This document shows, in pieces, positions 9,509 to 18,179 of a DNA stretch of 64,000 bases. The translations under genes were made by a program, and so were the position numbers. The DNA comes from Branchinecta lynchi (taxonomy: Eukaryota; Arthropoda; Branchiopoda; Anostraca; Branchinectidae). The stretch is taken from NCBI GenBank assembly GCA_023053575.1, contig JAKZAP010000012.1, forward strand, positions 9,548,230-9,612,229, written 5' to 3'. How positions within the stretch are numbered: position 1 is the first letter of the stretch; the number at the start of each line of letters is the position of its first letter. The notes below the pieces were generated by a model. It did not search any database and was not told the DNA's origin. It saw only the letters and a program-made list of their open reading frames with translations.

Positions 9509-12500
9509 CTGTAGGGGCGCCGTGTTGTTTCTAGAAAAGGGAAAGGTTTTTGAAGAGAGGCGCGTATTGGGATGTTGTGCTGATAAAGCGAATAGATAAG
9601 GCTCGAAGATCTGAATAGCCCCTTCTCTGGATTTGAAAACCCTTGCCAAGAAGGTCCGAAACATAGCTCTAATAAAATGTAGCTGACTTGTCCGTTTTGC
9701 ACCGTCAAATATGACACTATCGTGCACCAGCGCTGGTGGGTACTGGGTACTTCATAATTCTGAACAGGGCCAAAGAAGCTACAGCCTCCCCTGCTTCCTC
9801 TATGTCCGAAGACCGAATCTTAGGTTTACTAGAAATTTCTAAACCCGCAAGTTTGTCTCGCTTTAAACTAGTATGGAGACATCCCATTATAATATGGAGA
9901 CATCCCAATCACTTTGCTCTGGAATAGTTCTCCTAGTATATTTCGTCCCTCTATCACTACTTTTCTACATATCTCTTCGGTTTCCATCACCATCATTAAT
10001 TTCCCGGCATCTTGATATAGGTCACTCGGTCTTTATCCCGTCGGGTGAACCCGCGACACTGAAAATGCAAGAATGCCTCCAAATGAATTCCTGCAATAAG
10101 ACCACCAGTCGACAATTGGCAGGGTGGTGCACAGACAGACAATAGTCAAGGGCCTGACTTCGTTTCACCAACTACCCACGGGAAACTCGTGAACGCCACG
10201 GAACTGCAGAAGGATCAGCCGGAAAATATGGTCGTCTAATGACCAGAGATGTTCAGTGCTGGCAATTAGGGAAAAGTGCCGTTTTCTGATTTTCTTCAGC
10301 CGCATTGGATAATTTGTAACTGTGACCACCAAATAGTCCTCTTTTCATAAACTTTTTCTCTGAAATATGGTTGGAGTTAAAGCTGGTGCTGTGATTTCAT
10401 TCTGGACACGGGTGCTGGTTCGATTCACAGCACCAGCTTTAACTCCAACCATTTTTCAGAGAAGAAGTTTACAAAATCAGATAGTTAAGGTAAGATCTTT
10501 AATTGTTTTTCCACAAGTTCATTTTTCGGGTTGAGACTTGAGACTGAAGAGGACCCTTGCCAAGAAGGGCCGACATATAGCTCTAATAGAATGTAGCTGA
10601 CTTGTCCGTTTTGCACCGTCAAATTTGATCCGCAGTCAGCTTGGGCTGAAGGAATACTTACCGTAGTGTCGCTGCTATTCGAGTGTGTGCCGCTGTTTTA
10701 ACGTCAGTTTATAAGGCGAGCAGGACGTGATGCGCGTGATTAAGAAATAAAGAAGTTGATTATATTTTCTCTTATGCAGCTCTAACCAAACCGCTGACTG
10801 CTTGGGTTGCTCTAGGTAGCCAAGAAAAGATGACGCGGAAAATCCTTATTCAGCCCATTATACCAATTAGAACAATGCGAGCAGGACGTGACGAACGTGA
10901 TTAAGGAACATAGAAGTCGATTTTTTGTTTCCTCTTATACAGCTCTACTGGAACCGCTGACTGCTTGGGTTGCTCTAGGTAGCCAAGAAAAGATGACGCG
11001 GAAAATCCTTATTCAGCTTTATAATACCAATTAGAACAATGTAAAGTGGATTAACTGGTCCGGACCCGGCGTGCTCTCATTGGCTGAAAATGGCCAAAAT
11101 GGCCGCTTACGATCGCTACGGACAGCTGACGACTGTCAGTGGATGACCCACTCAAGATTCAGTCCGGTTATTTGCGGTAAGGTTCGATGCTAATTTCCTC
11201 ATTCGCTCGAATATTGACGCATCAACTGCAGGCTTCCCCACAGTCCTTTCCCCAACTGCAGGCTTCCCCATTCCTTTCCGGAATTTTTGGTATTCTGAGG
11301 CTAAAAGATTTAAAACGTATCAGGACTTTTTATTTCAAATATTGTAAATTTCTCTTGTACCTGCCTCGACGTTACAGGAATTCCCGTATAGCTTCAACTA
11401 TTTTGCCCTCTGACCCTTGTGCAAAGTTATCTTCGATTGCCCATCTGCCCTTGGCCAATTCTCCGCACTCCATCTAGGAAGAAGATTTCTTATACCCGAT
11501 TAGTCCCTTTTCTTTCTTTTTTTAATTATTTATTTTATGATCTCGTACATTTACTACATTATTGAAAGCTCAGTGTATTTTTTTCCTCTTCTTAAGTGCG
11601 TAAATAAAATTTCATCATCATCATCATAGTTACGCAAATTCGCATGCGAAATCTTATCGGACTATCTGTGCTGGTAGCTTTATACGTTCTTGCTAGCGAT
11701 GGGCGATATCTGGATTTTTTTATATATCGATATCGATATTTCGGTGCATTTTTTGCTATTATACGTCACGTTTCACCAGAATTTAAGAGCAAAATTGTCG
11801 TAAAAAAAGCAACTTAAATCAACTCAAACTTCAATAAAAACTGCATAACGAAGAAGATATTGCTACAATTTTGTTTTTGTAAATGTAACTTAATGTTGGA
11901 TTATTTACAATAATTATAAATGAAAAAAAAACGGTTTGGATATCGACATTTACGTTTTGATATCGATATTTGGTCCGAGATATCGAATATCGCCCAACAC
12001 TAGTTCTTGCCAAAGGGATGCTGTAAGGTGTCGCCTTGCAGATGGAGTAGCGCATGTAGAAGGGGACTGTAATAATATTTGCGTGTTTGCTGATACCATC
12101 GTATCTGTTACCGCGGTAACTGGATCTGCAATTAGTCGTTTTTGCAGTTGCGTGGTATCTGATACCCGGTGCTCTGCAAAAAAGACTATTGCCGAAATTG
12201 CACTTTTGGAAGTCATCCCAAAAGAAAAACAGATATCCAGTTACATCACTAAGTGCTAAACTGCTTTCTCACCAATCTGACAAAATTTGATGAAAGTGAG
12301 ATGACTTTTCAGATACCATGGTCGGACCGTAGTATCTGAATATCTGATACCACGATAACTGCAAAAACACCTTTTGACCGTGGTATCAGATACCACGATA
12401 ACTGCAAAAAGGACGTTAGACCGTGGTATCAGATACCATGGTATCTGCGAAAACGCAACTAATACTTACGTTGAAAGGGTTAAAATGGGGTCCTGCTGCG

Positions 12501-12787
12501 GAGCAGTCGGAGCTGGTATTCCCTGTTTGGTGAAAGTGGAATCCGTGAAGTCCCGGCGCCAGACCTTCAATATCTCCTTGAACTGAAACGGGTCCATCAG
12601 GTGATACCTGGGTCAGGATTAGATATCCATGGACATTGGGGAACTTTGATGTGCCACTAATTGCTATGTGCGCGACAGTGGGACAGTGAGAACCATCATG
12701 GACGGGGGTCGAGAGGGTGAACCCCAGTAGGCAGAGGAAAACGAGAGACCTGAAATTATAGGGCTTGTAAGTTGTTGTTTTCGCCAT
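9261..12787 (-). CDS. Extracellular Cu/Zn superoxide dismutase (middle exon not located)
   Basis: Two exons on the minus strand read as a secreted Cu/Zn SOD, which converts superoxide to oxygen and hydrogen peroxide. Exon 12470-12787 gives a signal sequence and the first half; exon 9261-9508 gives the C-terminal half. Visible ligands (human SOD1 numbering): H46 and H48 in GFHFH, H63 in GPHFNPFN, H80 and D83 in RHVGDLGN, H120 in [10 protein letters not shown], the active-site Arg (R143) in [11 protein letters not shown], and both disulfide cysteines (C57, C146). Only zinc ligand H71 is absent. Its segment should be a tiny exon of roughly 22-30 nt starting in phase 0 and ending in phase 1, somewhere in 9509-12469. 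I could not identify it; intron TE debris makes exon loss possible. The gene converges on the K2P channel, with 633 bp between stop codons. Confidence 0.85.
9601..9735 (+). repeat. Decayed hammerhead-family repeat in SOD intron
   Basis: Shares 'cccttgccaagaagg', 'tagctctaataaaatgtag' and 'tccgttttgcaccg' with 10550-10650 and 28486-28590. The ribozyme core is broken here (TTTGAAA in place of CTGAAGA). Confidence 0.6.
10350..10470. repeat. Perfect-arm hairpin in SOD intron
   Basis: Arms 10369-10394 and 10425-10450 are exact inverse copies over 26 bp (ggttggagttaaagctgg…). Looser pairing extends outward to about 10350 and 10470, around a loop of about 30 bp. A fold-back MITE is likely. Confidence 0.75.
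10545..10655 (+). repeat. Hammerhead-family repeat, core mutated
   Basis: Carries CTGAAGA and an intact stem II, but GACA where the ribozyme core needs GAAA. It continues into 'cagtcagcttgggctgaaggaata', the right part of the same repeat seen at 45175 and 63945. Confidence 0.65.
10717..11040 (+). repeat. Tandem duplication of a 160-bp unit
   Basis: The unit beginning gcgagcaggacgtga is repeated at 10877 with few differences. Both copies contain 'ccgctgactgcttgggttgc' and end 'accaattagaacaatg'. Confidence 0.8.
11265..11636 (+). pseudogene. LINE 3' fragment with (TCA)n tail
   Basis: Encodes [26 protein letters not shown], close to the C-terminal RT region in the full LINE at 13189 (FFKFGKFLCRF…) and in the fragment at 34943 (FFKYCKFLMYLPKSFRNR). 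Ends 'aataaaatttcatcatcatcatcat', a short-repeat tail typical of target-primed insertion. Confidence 0.65.
11694..12002. mobile_element. hAT-type MITE with 8-bp target duplication
   Basis: Terminal inverted repeats tag(c/t)g(a/t)tgggcgatatc (15 of 17 matching) are flanked by a perfect 8-bp duplication, gttcttgc, at 11686-11693 and 12003-12010. The 8-bp duplication and short TIRs fit hAT transposons. 309 bp, non-coding, rich in gatatcgatat. It lies in the SOD intron. Confidence 0.85.
12095..12456. repeat. Palindromic 'tggtatcagataccacg' cluster in SOD intron
   Basis: At least five copies of short palindromes built on 'gtatcnga(t)acc' and 'gataactgcaaaaa' occur just 3' of the SOD exon 1 donor. 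Each can form a small cruciform or RNA hairpin. Confidence 0.6.
12470..12787 (-). CDS. Cu/Zn SOD first coding exon
   Basis: The ATG at 12787 opens 106 codons up to donor gtaagtatt (phase 0). A hydrophobic segment at residues 14-27 ([14 protein letters not shown]) reads as a signal peptide. The catalytic copper histidines are at 84 and 86, the disulfide Cys at 95 and the bridging His at 101 (GPHFNPFN). The open frame runs on for 17 more codons, but those lie past a consensus donor and do not resemble SOD. Confidence 0.9.
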
Positions 12788-12869
12788 TGGTTAGTTCTGG
12801 GGCAGATCCTTCGGTCACCTATTCAATTAGAAGTATCCACAGAATGCGAATCTCTTCCGTGACACGAAA

Positions 12870-12950
12870 AAAACACACACTCGAATTGTGTTGCGAGAGC
12901 AACACTTTGGTTTTGTCCTCGTTTTTTTTTTTTTTTTTTTTTTTTTTTCC
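12870..12950. repeat. GTGTTGC/GCAACAC hairpin and T-tract upstream of SOD start
   Basis: tgttgcgagagcaaca followed by ctttggttttgt matches, in the opposite orientation, the hairpin repeat end at 21106-21131. A run of about 30 T follows. It lies within 170 bp of the SOD start codon, so it overlaps the likely promoter or 5' UTR. Confidence 0.6.
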
Positions 12951-13188
12951 TATGACTCCGATTTCAATCAATCAATCAATCAATCAATATTTTATTTCCG
13001 CCAAAGATAGCGAGTAAAAAAGAAATTAATAAACACTGACAAATTTCGGCTAAACACTATAACTCAAAAACTGCCAAAAGATAGCCTAACTACACTGCCG
13101 AAAATACTTAAAACTTATCTACAATTTAATTACAGTTTAATAACTGACAAATTGAAAATAAAAAACAAAACAAAAAAGAATAAAAATA

Positions 13189-15843
13189 TCATTCACGAAA
13201 AAACCTGCACAGGTTATGTTGGAGACCTGAAAAATTTGATACAACCCGTTGAAGTTTCTTATTCATTATAATAAGCGGATCTTTAAGATTATAGTATTCC
13301 ATCATTTGCGTGTTAGAAAAATAACGAGAAAATCGGCATAAAAACTTTCCAAATTTAAAAAATGACGTTTTCATATGCGTTAAATTGCTAAGGGTAAAAT
13401 ACGGTAAAAGGGGAGAAGCAATTAAAATTTGAGGTAAAACAGCTGTATTAAAAATTCGCGACAAAGATTTTCTTGTCAAAAGCTCTCGGAGAGAAACGAG
13501 AGCACCAAAAGAGCAAGAAATTCGTGCATCTACAGCCTTTACAATAAAAGCACGAGTTGAAGAAAGCGTCGTCCCGTAAATAAGACCAAGATACTTAATA
13601 AAATCAGTAGCCATAACCCTATGGTGACCAATACAAATATTTTCATGCTGGTTTTCACATGGCTTAGAACCAAAAATAATAAACTGACATTTTTCAGGTT
13701 TTAACCGAAGGCCATGCTTATTTAAAAAACAAAAAATAAAATCAACATTACGTTGTAGAGAAAAACGAGACCGACTTAAAAGGAGGATGTCATCCGCGTA
13801 AGCGATCCAAGAAACAAAAATACCAGAAGCATCAACAAAAGAAGTCTTGAGTTGATCCAAACACAAAGCTAGTGTTATATTGAAAATAAAAGGGGAAAGC
13901 ACACTACCTTGTCGGACACCTCGTTTAACAACGACATCATAACCAGAAAAAGATCCCTTCCAAAAAACTCTTACTTTAGATAGTTTATACCACTGGTGTA
14001 ACACTAGAACAATTTTCGTAGGGACTCTGTTCTTAAGTAGCGCATACATCGCCCAAGAATGCAAAATACTATCATATGCAGCCGCAATATCCAAAGCAAG
14101 GGCATAAACCTTTTTAAAAGGAGAACAAAAAGAAAGAATACGGGAAAGAACTGAATGAGCCAAATCACAGTTTAACTTTTTCCGGAACCCAATTTGATTT
14201 AACCCATGATTACAGCCCTCAAAATACGGCAATAAAACTAGTTCAAAAAGTTTACTCATCTGGCATGATGTCGTTATAGGGCGGTATGAAGAGCACTCGT
14301 TTAACTTACCACCTCTCTTTAGAAGGGGGCGTGTAGTTGACTGACAAAAACTTCGAGGGATAAAACCAGTACGAATAATAAGAGTAAATAAAAGGGCAAT
14401 AAAATAAATAGCTAAAGGCGATGACCATTTCAGAAGTCGCGAATTCACACCATCATGGTCCTCAGAATGCTTCGACTTTAATTTCTTTAGGGCCGTAGTA
14501 ACCTCCGCAGTTGAAATAGGCACTTCCGTCAGAACATGAGAAGCAAGTTCTGAGCGAAAATTATCTTCCAATCTCTCATTATCAATCGGATCATGTATTG
14601 AAAAAAGAGATGAGAAATGCTGGATCCAATCACTATCTGATAATAAACTTTTATCTTCAGGGGAAACATTATTACTCTTCATTTTGGAAACAAAATTCCA
14701 TAAACCATTAGTGTTTCCCGAAATTTTCCAAGCAATCTCATCCCTTATAAAATCATTGTGAAAACGCAGTTCATTTCTAAAAGCACTTTTTGATAACTTC
14801 ATTGCATTGAAAAAAGGACCAGATCGTGGTTTACCTGCTATTTTCCACAAATGAAAATCATTTTTAGCATTTTTATTAGCATTTAGTAATATAGGGTTAA
14901 GATTCCAACCAAACTTACGCGTACCGGGAACAGAAGAAACAATATCAAAAGTAGAATGTGCACCCACTTTTAGACAGTGGATAATTTCACCATACAATAT
15001 ATCAATACTAGTCTGGTCTGGCTCTGGGTCTACAACTATCTTATTCAAAAGAAGATCCGATTTTTCATGAAAACGTGAAACCTTTGACTTGTCCCACCGC
15101 AGATTACGAACAGCAGAACGAGCTTTGCAATGGTGGATAACACAAGATATTGGATCAACAGTAACAAGTGAAAAACTTAAATAAAGATGATCACTAATTT
15201 GAAAATCATATCCAACATGCACACATTCGGGTACTACAGAATGACTAGATGCTAAAACATGATCCAGATTTGAAAAAGAACCAGAAATATGAATAAAAGT
15301 AGCATCGGAATCTTTCGGAGCTAAGAAATAAGAAGAAAAAATCGATAAAAAAGTAGAAGAACGAGAATCCAAACAATTTGTAAGATCGCAATTCAGATCA
15401 CCAGTCAAAAGCCAATCCGACCCCCCTGGTAGACTATTATAAACCTGCATAAGCTCAGCACACGCAAACGAAAAATTAAAATCAGAGACGGGAGTACGGT
15501 AATTCGTAGGTAAATAGCAGTTCAAAACAAACGTATTAAAGATCTTAACTACTAAAAAATGTTGCGAAGAATTAAAAACACTAGACTCAAACGAATTACG
15601 GACGTAAGTGCAGATACCCCCGGATGGGCGCCCACCAGTAGGTGCTGCAGGAACAAAAAAGCAATGGTGATCCGCAGAAAGAGAACTTAAAACACCAGCG
15701 GAAAAATCAAGCAAATGGTGTTCCTGCAAACAAAGTACATCCGAGATAGACAGTAAATGCCGTAATACGTGGGTTTTATCTGACACACCGTTAACATTAA
15801 ACGAAATAGCTTTCAAAGAAGTTATTTTGACGAGGAGAGCTTA
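13189..15843 (-). CDS. LINE ORF2: AP endonuclease and reverse transcriptase
   Basis: The frame is open from about 15843, just after an in-frame TAA; the first start-like codon is TTG at 15816 and no ATG precedes the endonuclease motif FNVNG. Endonuclease motifs: FNVNG, CLQEHH, TGDLNCDL and SDH (about residues 5-215). RT motifs: SSYRPI, GFRKKLN, LALDIAAAYDS, GVRQGSVLSPFIFN, the catalytic AYADD, and KYLGLIYG. No RNase H. About 875 residues, uninterrupted, so potentially active. The lack of an ATG and the small overlap with the end of ORF1 suggest reinitiation or frameshifting, as known for other LINEs; that is inference. Confidence 0.92.
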
Positions 15844-17249
15844 GCTTTCTCTCGGAGAATCTTGCAACGCAGACTGAAGCTATGATGATCATTCAAACCG
15901 CAATGGACACATTTGGGATTCTTTTGACACTGATCGTCAACCGAACTAACGTGGCCAGTTTCCGCGCACCTCGAACACCTTTCTGTCGCTGTACAATCTT
16001 TAGCAACGTGATCGAAAGAAAAGCACTTAAAACACATTTTTGGTACTTTGACAAAGTCTCTGACACGGAAATGTTCGTAACCGACGAAAAGTCCATGGCG
16101 AAGATAGAAAGACTGAACGTTCTTCGATTCAAACAACACTTTAAATGACCGTGACTTTCCGAGCTGCTTTAAATTCAACACCCCAGCATTACCGGCCTTC
16201 ACCGAATCAGTATCAAGATTAAAATCAACATTAGAGATCAAACCCGCAAAATCCGGCTGACGAACACGGACCTCACATCCTGTTTTCGCACTCAAACTGT
16301 CCTGAAGAGACTTTGCATCAGCTTTACATGTTTTTATCAACCACCCGGCATTACGAGTTAGCCGCACCTGTCTAATCCCTGCAGCACCCGAGAGATTCTC
16401 CAGCGCTGATTTTCGTTTCAAAGGGTCACTTAAATCGGGAGGGGGTGAATCAACTAACAGATCAACTGTAGCATCTCCTGGATTCGGCAACGGCGGCCAT
16501 ACAGTATTCCCAGAAGCGGCAAGTCTACTTGATTGATTCGAATTTATCGCAGAAAGCTGGTCTTTTATTTGATTACAAGTGTCGCTAACGCTAGCAGCAG
16601 CAAGCGCCTGTCCTGATAAATTGTTCACCTGATTAGCGATGCAATCCAGTTTTCTGTCCCACGTCACAATAGCTCGCGCAAACTCCGCCTCTTTTTCGCA
16701 CGCAATCGACGGAATTGGATCACTTGCCTTCATTACGAACAACGGTAGATTTTGCAGAGAATTTTCACTGTCTTTATTCACGAGGATTGAATGAATGTCT
16801 TTGCATAGAGATGCAGCTGCGGAATCGCCGCGGCGTTCAGGATATAATTTAGACGGTTTGGCAACGTCTATTAGAGCTTTGCGAGCTTCATTCAGTTCAG
16901 GTAATGGGAAAAACTGGGAGGCGGCACTGACTAGCTTTTCTTCTGGAATGCCAGATTCGACACTGTGTACGAAAAAGCTTAGAACCGGCGAATAAATCAT
17001 TGGCATTCCCATATCGGAAAACGGTGAAACTGAAGACACAGAAGATTGATCAGTTTGGCTATGCCTTGCGTTACAGCTTGCACAGACAGGAAAAGAACGC
17101 TTATGCTTTTCTGCGTACAGTTCATAGGTCGCTTCACATACTTTATGGCAAAGCTTGCCACAGCCGCCAGCCAGCGTCGAACATACGACGGTATATCTCT
17201 TCAGTAGGCTTAGCGATTCATTACAATTCCGACATCTCGGGCTCGGCAT
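15822..17249 (-). CDS. LINE ORF1: gag-like zinc-knuckle protein
   Basis: 475 residues from a true ATG. The N-terminus has a Cys/His cluster (CRNCNES…CGKLCHKVC…CASC) like a PHD/RING-type finger. The C-terminus has three CCHC-like knuckles (CFKCFSFDHVAKDC, CSRCAETGHVSSVDDQC, CVHCGLNDHHSFSLRC). By analogy with other LINE ORF1 proteins it should bind the element RNA in a nucleoprotein particle. No internal stop or frameshift, so the insertion looks young. It ends 5 nt before the first start-like codon of ORF2. Confidence 0.88.
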   Translation of the reverse strand: MPSPRCRNCNESLSLLKRYTVVCSTLAGGCGKLCHKVCEATYELYAEKHKRSFPVCASCNARHSQTDQSSVSSVSPFSDMGMPMIYSPVLSFFVHSVESGIPEEKLVSAASQFFPLPELNEARKALIDVAKPSKLYPERRGDSAAASLCKDIHSILVNKDSENSLQNLPLFVMKASDPIPSIACEKEAEFARAIVTWDRKLDCIANQVNNLSGQALAAASVSDTCNQIKDQLSAINSNQSSRLAASGNTVWPPLPNPGDATVDLLVDSPPPDLSDPLKRKSALENLSGAAGIRQVRLTRNAGWLIKTCKADAKSLQDSLSAKTGCEVRVRQPDFAGLISNVDFNLDTDSVKAGNAGVLNLKQLGKSRSFKVLFESKNVQSFYLRHGLFVGYEHFRVRDFVKVPKMCFKCFSFDHVAKDCTATERCSRCAETGHVSSVDDQCQKNPKCVHCGLNDHHSFSLRCKILREKAKLSSSK

Positions 17250-17339
17250 CGATAAAAGTCCAAATTAATCTTTGTTACCTTGCTTACTGCCAGCAATAAT
17301 ATACTCCGGCAATAGAGTTTGTTGTGTGGTGTCCCACTT

Positions 17340-18100
17340 TTGCCTGGGACCTAGCGTCAAAAATCCAATTAGTAATAATCCTCGATCCTCGTTATGAGGA
17401 ATGAATCGCAAAACCTGTTTTCACTTGCACCGGTGAAATACGTCTTTACCCTTCAGGTACTGACAGATGACTTCATTTTATTCCTGGTAACTGAGAAGGG
17501 TCTAACCTGTGCGGTTTTTTACGGAAAGTGTGGACCTTAGGCCGGATTGATGAATATGACATTACATTTTGGAAAGCTCCGTAGAACTCTTGCCTGGGGC
17601 CAATAAGGATGGTTTTTGCTTGTCCTCGAGCCAGAGCCTACGGTTTGCGAAGTGAAGTGGAGTTGTATAGCCTATGTCAGAGAGGACTATCTGAAGTTGT
17701 GTAGCGAACCTTTCGTTTCATCAAAAGATGTTTCTGCTTTCGAGTGGAAAGCTCCGTTCTAGCACGCAAGCAGGCAGGCACCAGTTTCAAATTGAAGATG
17801 GACTAAAATCTATAAGTGTTAAATATATGCGGCAGTTAGCCGGCCCCACAGCCAACATATCTTCTTTGAGTGATAAATAGAAAAATCTACAGAGACAAAA
17901 AAGTGGCTTTTTCCCACGGGTCCGAAAGTGCTGCCATCTATTGTTTCTGTCCATGTCTGCGACGATTTCAGCTGAGTTTATAATTTGTTTTTTTTGCACT
18001 TTGGTTTGTGGTAGAGTAACGGTATCAGATGTACCTCTTAAACTTTAAAAGTTCTCTCATTGCTAAAGAAACTAGAGCTTATCCTTTGCTCCTTTCTAAG
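17340..18100. other. No gene or repeat recognised
   Basis: Single-copy-looking sequence. A 70-codon minus-strand ORF (17787-17999, …WQHFRTRGKKPLFCL…) has no flanking splice sites and no family I recognise. Confidence 0.4.
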
Positions 18101-18179
18101 TCGTGACGTTAGAAAGTTGGCCTACGGCAAAAAAGTCAACTTTTGAACTAAGACAGGTAGAATTTTTTTTTCGACGGCA

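Larger units (their letters stand above)
12955..17300 (-). mobile_element. Near full-length non-LTR retrotransposon (two ORFs)
   Basis: Minus-strand element with ORF1, ORF2, an AT-rich 3' UTR and a (GATT)n tail (the tcaatcaatcaa run at 12964-12989). The 5' end is not marked by a clear boundary; it lies near 17300. It is inserted immediately upstream of the SOD first exon. AP-endonuclease plus RT, AYADD, three gag-like zinc knuckles and no RNase H fit the jockey/I/CR1 assemblage; clade not resolved. Confidence 0.88.

Noticed and set aside
10662..10692. Candidate missing SOD exon (acceptor aaaacag, donor gtaagt, 31 nt, correct phases)
   Set aside because: The required frame contains TAG, and the same sequence (gctattcgagtgtgt) recurs at 31250, 33360 and 55250 as part of a repeat.
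12416..12469. Extension of SOD exon 1 past the gtaagt donor
   Set aside because: The extra 17 residues do not resemble SOD and are encoded by the palindromic intron repeat.
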